From Allobosea sp. 67-29 (GTDB lineage Bacteria > Pseudomonadota > Alphaproteobacteria > Rhizobiales > Beijerinckiaceae): a DNA stretch of 64,000 bases. Position 1 is the first letter of the stretch. Each line of letters opens with the position of its first letter. The position numbers and the translations under genes are program-made. Location of the stretch: positions 1 through 64,000 of the forward strand of contig NZ_MKSQ01000011.1 of assembly GCF_001898115.1 (NCBI RefSeq), read 5' to 3'. The notes under the pieces were generated by a model, which was given only the letters and a program-made list of their open reading frames with translations, ran no database searches and had not been told where the DNA came from. This document shows positions 25,315-33,076 of this stretch, in pieces.

Positions 25315-27996
25315 TCATGCCGTCTCGCGCGCCTGCGCACCGATGCGGCGGATTTCAGGGAGGCAGGAGCCGCAATTGGTCCCCGCCTTGAGTTGAACGC
25401 CGATCTCCTCGGCCGTCGCCGCGCCTGCCTCGAAGGCGGTGCGGATCGCGTTCAGCCCCACCCCGAAGCAGGCACAGACGGTCGGGCCGGGCGCCGGTCC
25501 CCCGGGCTGACGTCCAGAGAGGAGGGAGAGCCGGCGTTCCACGATCGACGCCGGATCGGCGAAGACGGTCTTGACGGTGTCCCAGAGAGGCGCGTGGCCC
25601 GCCCGTGCGAGGAAGAGCGTGGCGACGAGCCGCCCCGCCCGGAACACGGCGCAGCGATAATGGCCGCCTTCATGGTCGACCAGCTCGGTCAGTTCGTCCG
25701 TGCCGAAGCGTTCGCGCACCAGCGCCGCGAGCGCATCGACGGCGGCGTCGGTCGCGAAAAGCCGGCCTTCGCCGCCCTGCACCGCAAGCCGCGACCACCA
25801 GCCTCCCGACGGCAGGTCGAAGGGGCCGCGTGACAGGACAAAGCCTTCGAAACGATAGGCCACTGCTGCAATGGAGACCGGTGTCGCCTTCAATTCGGGC
25901 TGCCCTGAGAAGGGGTCGCAGCACGGCTGCGCGAGGGCGCCGATACGGGCATCGGAGGCCGTCTCGCCGGACCAGTGGATCGGCGCGAATACGGTCCCCT
26001 CGGTTACGCCGGTGTCTGCTGCCACCCTCAGCACCGCGCTGCCGTAAGCGCTGGCGAGCCGGGCGAACCCACCCTCGGCCAGCCCGAAGCGAGCGATCTC
26101 GGCCGGATGGACGTGCACCGAGGGCTCGGCGGCATGGACGCTGAGCCGGGGGCTGAGGCCGGTCCGGGTCATGCTGTGCCAGTGGTCTCGAACCCGCCCG
26201 GTGTTCAGCAGCAGCGGGAAAATCTCGCTCACCGGCGAGGCGAGCTTGGGTCCGGCGAGCAGGCTCATCCGTGCGCGGCGCTCCGGACCGAAGAACGAGC
26301 CGTCCCCGAAGAGCCGCGCGGTGCCATGCGGCCGATCGGCCGGCGCGGGCCATTGCACCGGCTTGAGCGCATCATAGGCGGCTCTTGTAAGGTCGGCGTG
26401 GGCGCCGATGTCGAAATCGCGCGTTCCCTCGTTCTCGAAGGCCGAGAGAGCGGCGTGCTCGGCATGGATCTCGTACGGGCCGGCATGGGCGAAGCTCTTC
26501 CCGAAGCCGAGACGCTTGGCGACCTCGCAGATGATCCACCAGTCCGGCCTTGCTTCGCCGGGGAGGGGCAGGAAGGGGCGCTGGCGCGAGATCCGGCGTT
26601 CGGAATTGGTGACGGTCCCGTCCTTCTCGCCCCAGGCAGCGGCCGGCAGGATGTAGTGAGGCCCGGCCGCGAGCGTGTCGTTCGAGAGCACGTTCTCCGA
26701 GACGATGAAGAGGTCGAGGCCGGCGAGCGTGTCGCGTACCTTGTCCGCATCCGGCAGGGAGACAGCAGGATTCGTCGCCATCACCCACATCGCGCGGATG
26801 CGGCGTCGGGCGACCGCTTCCAGCATCTGGACGGCCTTCAGACCTTCGTCGCGTGCCATGTTCGGCGCGTTCCAGAAGCGGCGGACGCGGTCGATCTCCT
26901 CGGCGCCATAGCCCATATGGGCGGCGAGCATATTGGCGAGCCCGCCGACTTCGCGCCCACCCATGGCGTTCGGCTGCCCGGTGAGCGAAAACGGTCCGCA
27001 GCCGGCGCGCCCGATCCGCCCCGTCGCGAGGTGGCAGTTCAGGATCGCGGCCACCTTGTCCGTGCCCTGCGCCGACTGGTTGACGCCCTGGCTCCAGGCC
27101 GTGACCACGCGCGGCGTGCTCGCCCAGAGCTCGTAGAAGGCCGCGATCCGGTCGGCCGGAACACCGGTTGCAAGGGATACCGAGGCCAACGCGGGCGCGA
27201 TTGCGCGCGCATTGGCCAGCGCCTCCTCGAGACCCGTCACATGACACGTTACATAGCCCCGGTCGACGAGGCCACGATCGCAGAGGTGAACGAGCAGTCC
27301 GGCGAAGAGCACGGCGTCGGAGCCGGGCTTCAGCGTCAGCACCATGTCGGCTTCTTCCGCCGTCGCGGTCAGGCGTGGGTCGAGGACGACGAGGCGCGCG
27401 CCACGTTCGCGCCGGTTGTCCTGCATCCGCCGGAACAGGATCGGGTGGCACCAGGCCGTGTTCGAGCCGACCAGGACGATCAGGTCGGCGCTGTCGAAAT
27501 CCTCATACGCGCCGGGCACGGTGTCCGAGCCGAAGACCCGCCGCTGCGCCGCGACCGTCGAGGACATGCAGAGCCGCGAATTGGTGTCGACATGCGGCGT
27601 GCCGATGAAGCCCTTCGCCAGCTTGTTGGCGACGTAGTAGTCCTCCGTCAGAAGCTGGCCCGATAGATAAAAGGCGACCGCCTCCGGGCCGTGCTCGGCG
27701 GCGATGGTCCGCAAACCTGTGGCGACGGCGCCGAGAGCTTCGTCCCAGCCGATCCTGTCGTAGCCGCCGGCGATGTTGCGCTTCAGCGGATGCAGCACCC
27801 GCCCGCCGAGCCCCAGCGTCTCGCCGAGCGCCGAGCCCTTCGAGCAGAGCCGTCCGCGATTGGCCGGGTGCTCCGGATCGCCGGCGATCGCGGCGCCGCC
27901 CAGCGCGTCGGGCGTGGCCACTACGCCGCAGCCGACACCGCAATAGGGGCAGGTCGTACGCACCGCCGCCGGGGCAAGGGGAGCGTCGTGGCGCAT
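25315..27996 (-). CDS. nasA: Assimilatory nitrate reductase, molybdopterin catalytic subunit (NasA) with C-terminal BFD-like 2Fe-2S domain
   Basis: An 893-residue bis-MGD enzyme reducing nitrate to nitrite in the cytoplasm. The N-terminal 4Fe-4S ligands are Cys16, Cys19, Cys23 and Cys51. Molybdopterin-binding segments follow, including NSRLCMSS (with the Mo-ligand-type Cys), GSNTAWCHPI, WSQGVNQSAQGTDK and MWVMATNPAVSLPDA. The last ~60 residues (CACFGVGLNAIRTAFEAGAA...CGSCLPEI) form a BFD-like 2Fe-2S domain that receives electrons. The ATG at 27996 overlaps the preceding stop (ATGA) and is preferred to an in-frame ATG at 28017. No signal peptide, as expected for an assimilatory enzyme. Confidence 0.93.
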   Translation of the reverse strand: MRHDAPLAPAAVRTTCPYCGVGCGVVATPDALGGAAIAGDPEHPANRGRLCSKGSALGETLGLGGRVLHPLKRNIAGGYDRIGWDEALGAVATGLRTIAAEHGPEAVAFYLSGQLLTEDYYVANKLAKGFIGTPHVDTNSRLCMSSTVAAQRRVFGSDTVPGAYEDFDSADLIVLVGSNTAWCHPILFRRMQDNRRERGARLVVLDPRLTATAEEADMVLTLKPGSDAVLFAGLLVHLCDRGLVDRGYVTCHVTGLEEALANARAIAPALASVSLATGVPADRIAAFYELWASTPRVVTAWSQGVNQSAQGTDKVAAILNCHLATGRIGRAGCGPFSLTGQPNAMGGREVGGLANMLAAHMGYGAEEIDRVRRFWNAPNMARDEGLKAVQMLEAVARRRIRAMWVMATNPAVSLPDADKVRDTLAGLDLFIVSENVLSNDTLAAGPHYILPAAAWGEKDGTVTNSERRISRQRPFLPLPGEARPDWWIICEVAKRLGFGKSFAHAGPYEIHAEHAALSAFENEGTRDFDIGAHADLTRAAYDALKPVQWPAPADRPHGTARLFGDGSFFGPERRARMSLLAGPKLASPVSEIFPLLLNTGRVRDHWHSMTRTGLSPRLSVHAAEPSVHVHPAEIARFGLAEGGFARLASAYGSAVLRVAADTGVTEGTVFAPIHWSGETASDARIGALAQPCCDPFSGQPELKATPVSIAAVAYRFEGFVLSRGPFDLPSGGWWSRLAVQGGEGRLFATDAAVDALAALVRERFGTDELTELVDHEGGHYRCAVFRAGRLVATLFLARAGHAPLWDTVKTVFADPASIVERRLSLLSGRQPGGPAPGPTVCACFGVGLNAIRTAFEAGAATAEEIGVQLKAGTNCGSCLPEIRRIGAQARETA

Positions 27997-29210
27997 CAGG
28001 CGGCCGCCTCGATGCAATGGCTTTCGCCGAAAGGCAGGTCGGCGCGGATCGCGCCGACATCCTGGCCCGAGCGGATCAACCCCAGATAGAACAGGGCGCC
28101 GTGCGTATCGCCGACCAGCACGCAGCCGGCGAGCCGCCCGCCGCGTAGCACGAACTTGCGGTAGACGCCCGCGGCGGGATCGCGCAGCACGACCGTCTCG
28201 GCGCCGTCCCCCGCCTCGAACTCGCCGGCCGAGAACACGCCGACCCCGGAGACCTTGAGATTGGTCGAGAGCAGCGACCCCAGATAGGCGCCGTCGCGCC
28301 CGGCAAGGCGGGCGGCGAGCACCCGCGCCTGCTCATAGGCCGGCTCGACCAGCCCGTAGGCCAGTCCGCGATGCTCGGCGCACTCACCGATGGCGAAGAT
28401 CGCGGGGTCGCTGGTGGCGAGGCCGTCATCGACCAGGATGCCGCGTCCGACGCCAAGTCCGGCCGCTTGCGCGATCTCGATATTCGGGCGCACGCCGATG
28501 GCGATGACCACCAGATCGGCGGGAATCTCGGTGCCGTCCGTGAGTTCGACGGCCTCGACATGGTCCCGGCCACGGAAGCCTTTCGTCTCGGCACGGAGGC
28601 GCACGTCGACGCCGCGCGCCGCCATCGCCGCGGCGAGCAGGCCCGCGCCCTCGCGGTCGAGCTGGCGCTCCATCAGGCGGTCGACGAGATGCAACAGCGT
28701 CACCTCCGCCCCGGCACGGGCAAGGCCATGGGCGGCCTCCAGCCCGAGCAGGCCGCCCCCGATGACGGCGACACGGGCGCCGCGCGCCGCATAGGACCGC
28801 ATCATTCCGACATCGGCCGTATCGCGAAACGTCACGACACCCCTGAGCGCGCCGCCGGGGAAGGGCGGACGCAGCGGCGTCGAGCCGGTCGCGAGCACGA
28901 GCTTGCCGTAGGGCAGGTTCGACCCGCCGCGAAGCGTCACCACCCGGGCCGCCCGGTCGATGCGCTCGACGGAGCGGCCGTAGAAGGTGGATATGCCGCG
29001 ATCGCGCCACCAGGCCGGGGGCTTGAGGTCGATGTCGTTCTCGCCGATCTCCCCGGCCAGCAGAGGCGAGAGCAGCACCCGGTTATAGGCCGGTCGGGGT
29101 TCGTCCCCGATCACCGCGACGGAATAGCGGCCGAGCGCGCGCTGGCTGAGCTCCTCAGCCAGCCGGGTCGCGGCCATGCCGTTGCCGACGATGATCAGGG
29201 GTTCGGCCAT
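27996..29210 (-). CDS. FAD/NAD(P)-dependent oxidoreductase (NirB N-terminal/NasC-like), nitrate reductase electron donor
   Basis: A 404-residue pyridine-nucleotide-disulfide-type flavoprotein with FAD-binding IIVGNGMAATRLAEEL, NAD-binding VAVIGGGLLGLEAAHGLARAG and the second FAD motif IFAIGECAEH. It resembles the N-terminal half of NirB and the NasC/NasB small subunits that transfer NAD(P)H electrons to NasA. The upstream reading frame continues into the nrtA region without homology, so the start is ATG 29210 (MAEPLIIVG), 2 bp after the nrtA stop. Its stop overlaps the nasA start. Together they make a two-component nitrate reductase. Confidence 0.88.
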   Translation of the reverse strand: MAEPLIIVGNGMAATRLAEELSQRALGRYSVAVIGDEPRPAYNRVLLSPLLAGEIGENDIDLKPPAWWRDRGISTFYGRSVERIDRAARVVTLRGGSNLPYGKLVLATGSTPLRPPFPGGALRGVVTFRDTADVGMMRSYAARGARVAVIGGGLLGLEAAHGLARAGAEVTLLHLVDRLMERQLDREGAGLLAAAMAARGVDVRLRAETKGFRGRDHVEAVELTDGTEIPADLVVIAIGVRPNIEIAQAAGLGVGRGILVDDGLATSDPAIFAIGECAEHRGLAYGLVEPAYEQARVLAARLAGRDGAYLGSLLSTNLKVSGVGVFSAGEFEAGDGAETVVLRDPAAGVYRKFVLRGGRLAGCVLVGDTHGALFYLGLIRSGQDVGAIRADLPFGESHCIEAAA

Positions 29211-29212
29211 GG

Positions 29213-30541
29213 TCAGGCGATCCGCTTGATCTTCAGCGCGTTGAGGTAGTCCATCGGCGCCGCCGGATCGAATTTGACACCGTCGAAGAAGGTTTCGACG
29301 CCGCGGGAATCCGAGCTCGGCGTGCCCGCGATGCCGAGCGTCTTCGCGGCTTCCAGCCAGAGATCGGAGCGGTTGACCTTGTCGACGAGCGCCTTGACGT
29401 TGGTGTTCGCCTCGAACTTGCCCCAGCGGATGTTTTCGGTCACGAACCAGGTGTCGAGGCTCTTCCAGGGGTAGGAGACCGAGCCGCCTTCGCCCCAGAA
29501 CTTCATCAGCAGGTTCGTCCCCTTGGCGACCTTGCCGCGCCCGTAATTGATGTCGCCCTTGATGCGGCCGATGATGTCCGGAACGGGAACGTTGAACCAC
29601 TGGCGACGGCCGATGATCTCGGCCATCTCCTGCTTGTTCTCCATCTTCTCGCACCAGATCTGGGCTTCCATCGTCGCCATCATGATCGCCATCGCGGCCT
29701 TGGGATTCTGGTCGACGAAGTCGGCGCGCATGCCGAGCACCTTCTCGGGATGCTTGAACCAGATCTCGCCGGTGGTCGCGGCCGTGAAGCCGATGTTCTG
29801 GTTGACGAGCTGCTCGTTCCACGGCTCGCCGACGCAGAAGCAGTCCATGGTGCCGACCTTCATGTTCGCCACCATCTGCGGCGGCGGCACGACGATGGTC
29901 GAGACGTCCTTGTCGGGGTCGATGCCGCCGGCGGCGAGCCAGTAGCGCAGCCAGAGATCGTGCGTGCCGCCGGGGAAGGTCATCGCCGCCTTCACCTCCT
30001 TGCCCGCTGCCTTCTTCTTCTCGAAGGCCTCTTTCAGTGCCGAGCAATCGGTGCCGACCGGCAGATCCTTGTATTCGTTGGAGACCGAGAGGCCCTGGCA
30101 GTCCTCGTTCAGCCGCAGCAGCGTGTACATCGGGAGCGGCTGCCCGTTCTGCATGACCTTGCCGGTGCTGTAGAGATAGGGCTTTGGCGAGAGAATATGG
30201 CCGCCGTCGATGCCGTTGGCCTTGAAGCCGAGCGCCATGTTGTCCCGCGTCGCACCCCAGGAGGCCTGCTTGGCGATGTCCATGTCGGGCAGGCCGTATT
30301 TGGCGTATATGCCCTTTTCCTTGGCGATGATCAGAGGCGCGGCGTCGGTCAGCGCGATATAGCCGAGGCGCGTGCCCTTCACCTCCGGCCCGGAGCCCTG
30401 CGCGAACGCGCCGGAGGGCAGGGCGGATTTCGCCGCCGCGAGCAAGGCGGCGGTGCCGGACAGCCGGAGAAAGTGCCGGCGGCTGGTGCCGGGCTTCCGG
30501 GATGCGGCCGCCCTGGTTCCGGTCTTGAAGCTATGCGTCAT
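29213..30541 (-). CDS. nrtA: Nitrate-binding periplasmic protein (NrtA)
   Basis: A 442-residue NitT/TauT-type binding protein. The N-terminus carries a Tat signal (SRRHFLRLSG, then an alanine-rich h-region ending GAFAQG), so it is exported folded. Core landmarks are RLGYIALTDAAPLIIAKEKG, AKQASWGATRDNMALG, MTFPGGTHDLWLRYWLAAGGIDPDKDVSTIVVPPPQMV and CVGEPWNEQLV, as in NrtA/NasF. It is the first gene after the regulatory leader and so heads the structural operon. A GAGAGG site precedes the ATG. Confidence 0.93.
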   Translation of the reverse strand: MTHSFKTGTRAAASRKPGTSRRHFLRLSGTAALLAAAKSALPSGAFAQGSGPEVKGTRLGYIALTDAAPLIIAKEKGIYAKYGLPDMDIAKQASWGATRDNMALGFKANGIDGGHILSPKPYLYSTGKVMQNGQPLPMYTLLRLNEDCQGLSVSNEYKDLPVGTDCSALKEAFEKKKAAGKEVKAAMTFPGGTHDLWLRYWLAAGGIDPDKDVSTIVVPPPQMVANMKVGTMDCFCVGEPWNEQLVNQNIGFTAATTGEIWFKHPEKVLGMRADFVDQNPKAAMAIMMATMEAQIWCEKMENKQEMAEIIGRRQWFNVPVPDIIGRIKGDINYGRGKVAKGTNLLMKFWGEGGSVSYPWKSLDTWFVTENIRWGKFEANTNVKALVDKVNRSDLWLEAAKTLGIAGTPSSDSRGVETFFDGVKFDPAAPMDYLNALKIKRIA

Positions 30542-30607
30542 CGATCGCCTCTCGGTTGCTGGAAAGCTGCCTGCGTAGATCGGGCCGAAATGCAGAAAAC
30601 GCCGCGC

Positions 30608-30627
30608 GAAAGACGCCCGGGCGGGCG
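30608..30627 (-). terminator. Leader terminator upstream of nrtA (NasT-controlled)
   Basis: On the minus strand CGCCC-GCCC-GGGCG forms a short GC-rich hairpin (30627-30614) followed by TCTTTC. It lies downstream of the two hexaloop hairpins and 67 bp before the nrtA start, the expected position of the terminator in ANTAR-regulated leaders. Confidence 0.6.
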
Positions 30628-30634
30628 CATTCCG

Positions 30635-30688
30635 ACAGCGACGTTGCTGTGTCTTCCGGATTGGGGAGCGCGGGCAGCATTGGCCGCG
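30635..30688 (-). promoter_or_regulatory. ANTAR-type RNA antiterminator element (two hexaloop hairpins) in the nrtA leader
   Basis: Reading the minus strand, hairpin 1 (30688-30669) has stem CGCGGCC/GCCCGCG with one C-C mismatch and loop AAUGCU. Hairpin 2 (30650-30635) has stem ACAGC/GCUGU and loop AACGUC. Both are six-nucleotide loops with A at position 1 and G at position 4, the known recognition feature for ANTAR proteins such as NasT. The linker is 18 nt and a terminator follows. NasT, freed from NasS by nitrate, would bind here and let transcription proceed into nrtA. Confidence 0.72.
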
Positions 30689-30702
30689 TCGCAGCAGGTG
30701 TT

Positions 30703-30717
30703 ACAAGGATCGTGCCA
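30703..30717 (-). promoter_or_regulatory. Sigma54 (RpoN) promoter of the nitrate operon
   Basis: TGGCACG-ATCC-TTGT on the minus strand matches the sigma54 consensus TGGCACG-N4-TTGC at all but one fixed base. The transcript would begin near 30692, just 5' of the first hexaloop hairpin. Upstream, a 10-bp inverted repeat (ATCGCAACAA 30746-30755, TTGTTGCGAT 30797-30806) and an NtrC-like half-palindrome (TGCATC-N5-AATGCG, 30809-30793) are candidate enhancer sites. This implies joint control by nitrogen status and nitrate. Confidence 0.75.
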
Positions 30718-30839
30718 ACCGTGAGAGCCAACCGGCTGCTTTGGAATCGCAACAACTTGAATTGGGGATGACACCGGTTCGGCCTGGGCGACCGCATTGT
30801 TGCGATGCAAAATGGAGATGCATCTGCCTTCTTTTTAGG

Positions 30840-31901
30840 CTAGCGCCCCTCGGCGGCCGAAATGCCCTCGAAAGATGCAGGCAGGAAGACGCCTCGCGCG
30901 ATCTCGCGGATCTCCGAAGTCACTGCGATCTGCCCGGCGCGCTGCATGCCTGACAGAACCCAGTCGGCGTCGTCGGGCTCGGGCCGCAGCGCCTCGCGAT
31001 CGAAGCGCACGAAGGGCGCGATCCGGCGGGCCGGCCGGCCGGCACCTTGAATAAGATCGCCCTGCAGGATGCGCTCGATCAGCGCCGTCGGCAGCGCCAG
31101 CCGGTCCGGCGCCGAAAGATGCTGCGCCATGCGCGCGAAATTCTCCGGTCGGCAAGCCCAGGCGCTGGCCTTGAGGATCGCGACGCCGAGTTTCGTGACC
31201 GCCGCCGGACGGCGCAGCACGTCGTCGGCACGCCAGGCAAGAATCTTGTCGTGGCAGCCGCGCCTGAGATCGACGCCCGCATGCACCATGGCGCCGACGC
31301 CGGCCGCGACCGCGGCAGAGTTCCAGGGCGCACCGGCGCAGAAGCCGTCGATCCGCCCGCCGGCGAGCGCCTCGGCGGTCTGCGGCGGCGGAACGACCTC
31401 GCAGCGGACGTCTTCGCCCAGGACCAGCCCGCTCTTTGCGAGCCATTCCCCCAGCAGGTAGATGTGGGTCGAAAAACCGAACACGGCCGCGAAGGTCAGC
31501 GCCGGCAGGCCGGAGGCCCTGCGACGGGCGACCATCGCGGCGAGCGCGCGGGCCGAGACGGCGGTGTCGGACAAGTCGCCCTCCGCCAGGCGTGACAGCT
31601 CCTCGAAGCAGGGCAGCGACAGTGTGATCGCGGCCCCGTCGCGATTAAGGGCCAGCGGCGCCGCCATCGGCGCCCGGACGCCGCCGATGCCCAGCGTCGC
31701 GGCGATGGCTGCCGGTCCGAGCATATGGGCGGCATCGAACAGGCGCACGTTCAGCTTGTCGCGCAGGTTCGACCAGGAGACTTCGCGCACCAGCTCGAGA
31801 TTGAGGCCTTCCGCTTCGGCGAAGCCTTCGTCCTTCGCCAGCACGAGCAGCGCGCAATCGACCAGCGGCATGAAGCCGACCCGCAGGTGCAGCGTCGTCA
31901 T
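30840..31901 (-). CDS. nasS: NasS-type cytoplasmic nitrate sensor (NrtA-like, no signal peptide)
   Basis: A 353-residue protein of the nitrate-binding NrtA/NasF fold. It starts directly in the mature domain (MTTLHLRVGFMPLVDCALLVLAKDEGF) with no export signal, the mark of NasS. Motifs VSWSNLRDKLNVRLFDAAHMLGP, CEVVPPPQTAEALAGGRIDGFCAGAPWN and ILAWRADDVLRRPAAVTKL are present. NasS binds NasT and releases it when nitrate is bound. Its ATG overlaps the nasT stop (ATGA at 31898-31901). Confidence 0.9.
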   Translation of the reverse strand: MTTLHLRVGFMPLVDCALLVLAKDEGFAEAEGLNLELVREVSWSNLRDKLNVRLFDAAHMLGPAAIAATLGIGGVRAPMAAPLALNRDGAAITLSLPCFEELSRLAEGDLSDTAVSARALAAMVARRRASGLPALTFAAVFGFSTHIYLLGEWLAKSGLVLGEDVRCEVVPPPQTAEALAGGRIDGFCAGAPWNSAAVAAGVGAMVHAGVDLRRGCHDKILAWRADDVLRRPAAVTKLGVAILKASAWACRPENFARMAQHLSAPDRLALPTALIERILQGDLIQGAGRPARRIAPFVRFDREALRPEPDDADWVLSGMQRAGQIAVTSEIREIARGVFLPASFEGISAAEGR

Positions 31902-32482
31902 TTCAGCATCTCCGCGGCGGTGATGAGGGAGCGGGCGATGTCGACGAGCTTGCGCTTCTCGTTCATCGCGGTGCGGCGCATCAGGGCGTAGGCCTCGTCT
32001 TCGGAGAGACCCTTCAGGCGCATGACGATGCGCTTGGCCTGATCGATCGTTCGGCGGTCCTCGAGCTGCGAGCGCGCCTCGTCCAACTCCTCGCGCAGCC
32101 TGCGGAAGGCATTGAAGCGGCTGATGCAGGTTTGCAGGATCGGCTGCATCCGCTCCTTCTTGAGTCCGTCGACGATATAGGCGGAGACGCCGGCCTCGAC
32201 CGCCGCCTCGATCGAGGCCGAGTCCGACTGGTCGACGAACATGGTGATGGGGCGGCGGATATGCCGGCTCACGAGGAACATGTCGGCGAGCGCATCGCGG
32301 CTGGGATCCTCGAGATCGATCACCACGACATCCGGGTCATGGGTTTCGATGGCGGCGACCAGACCCGTCGTCGCCGTCATGCGGACGAGCTGATCGTATC
32401 CCGCTTCCCGCAGGCCTTCCTCGATGATCGCGGCCCGGACTTGGTTGGCGTCCACGATGAGGATCCGCAGGTTGGGCTGCAT
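31898..32482 (-). CDS. nasT: NasT-type ANTAR response-regulator-like antiterminator
   Basis: A 194-residue protein with an N-terminal receiver-like domain (ILIVDANQVRAAIIEEGL ... VVVIDLEDPSRDALADM) and a C-terminal ANTAR RNA-binding domain (RTIDQAKRIVMRLKGLSEDEAYALMRRTAMNEKRKLVDIARSLI). The usual receiver acidic pocket is degenerate (VDAN), as in other NasT. The start at 32482 (MQPNLRIL) is preferred; an in-frame ATG 36 bp upstream adds an unconserved arginine-rich stretch. It binds the two-hexaloop leader at 30635-30688. Confidence 0.9.
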   Translation of the reverse strand: MQPNLRILIVDANQVRAAIIEEGLREAGYDQLVRMTATTGLVAAIETHDPDVVVIDLEDPSRDALADMFLVSRHIRRPITMFVDQSDSASIEAAVEAGVSAYIVDGLKKERMQPILQTCISRFNAFRRLREELDEARSQLEDRRTIDQAKRIVMRLKGLSEDEAYALMRRTAMNEKRKLVDIARSLITAAEMLK

Positions 32483-32522
32483 GCCTTTCGATCGTTCCCT
32501 TGTCGTGATCCGCATCACTCAA

Positions 32523-32537
32523 TCAGGAATCGTGCCA
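32523..32537 (-). promoter_or_regulatory. Sigma54-like promoter upstream of nasT
   Basis: TGGCACG-ATTC-CTGA on the minus strand keeps the -24 TGGCACG and the -12 TG, but has CTGA where TTGC is usual. It would start transcription near 32511, about 30 bp before the nasT ATG. It lies at the junction with the IS3 remnant. Weaker than the nrtA promoter, so tentative. Confidence 0.4.
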
Positions 32538-32955
32538 CCGCTACTCTCTGGAGGGCGAGGCCTGGCGGCTCCCGATCGCGATGGACACCGCCTTTCGCAT
32601 CGAAGCCGTCGAGGACGCCATGGCCCGCTTCGGCGAGCCGGAGAGCTTCAATACGCGCCAGCGCTCGCAGTTCACCAGCCGCGAGTTCACCGCCTTGCTG
32701 ATCGCAGTCGACATCAGGATCAGCATGGACGGGAACGGCGCCTGGCGCGACGACGTGTTCGTCGAGCGCCTCTGGAAATCGGTCAAATGCGAGGAGCTCT
32801 GTCCCGCGGGCCTATGCCAGCGTGTCGGAGGCCCGTGCCTCGATCGGCCGGCATCTCGAGTTCTCCACCGCACGAAGGCCTCATCGGGGCCTGGGATGGC
32901 TGACGCCCGACCAGGCTTCCTTCAACGCGCTGCCGCCAATCCGGCGGCGGCATAG
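32529..32955 (+). mobile_element. IS3-family OrfB transposase remnant
   Basis: The plus strand encodes the C-terminal third of an IS3-family transposase: MDTAFRIEAVEDAMARFG, SQFTSREFTALL, ISMDGNGAWRDDVFVERLWKSVK. After a one-base frameshift near 32806 it continues as AYASVSEARASIGRHLEF, then RPHRGLGWLTPDQASFNALPP. The catalytic Asp of the usual NTDQGSQ is Arg here (NTRQRSQ), so the enzyme is dead by substitution as well as by truncation. OrfA and the left end are missing. A possible right inverted repeat lies near 32990-33015. Confidence 0.85.
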
Positions 32956-33017
32956 CCGAGACGGAAACCCACTTAGCAAACAGCGCCGAAGCTGTTCAGA
33001 TAATCCGAGTCAGCTCG

Positions 33018-33053
33018 CAGGAAACACGCCGCCAGAGGCGGTCTGGCGGCGTG
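33018..33053 (-). terminator. Intrinsic terminator of the NitT/TauT-type ABC operon
   Basis: A 12-bp perfect stem, CACGCCGCCAGA paired with TCTGGCGGCGTG (33025-33036 and 33042-33053), with a 5-nt loop. Read on the minus strand it is followed by TTTCCTG. It lies 24 bp beyond the stop of the last gene of the operon. Confidence 0.85.
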
Positions 33054-33076
33054 GTGTCTCCCTCGCTCGCGAAGAT

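Noticed and set aside
29211-30047. Extended N-terminus of the FAD oxidoreductase (683-codon frame)
   Set aside because: It overlaps nrtA, which has strong homology and a Tat signal; FAD-binding homology begins at ATG 29210.
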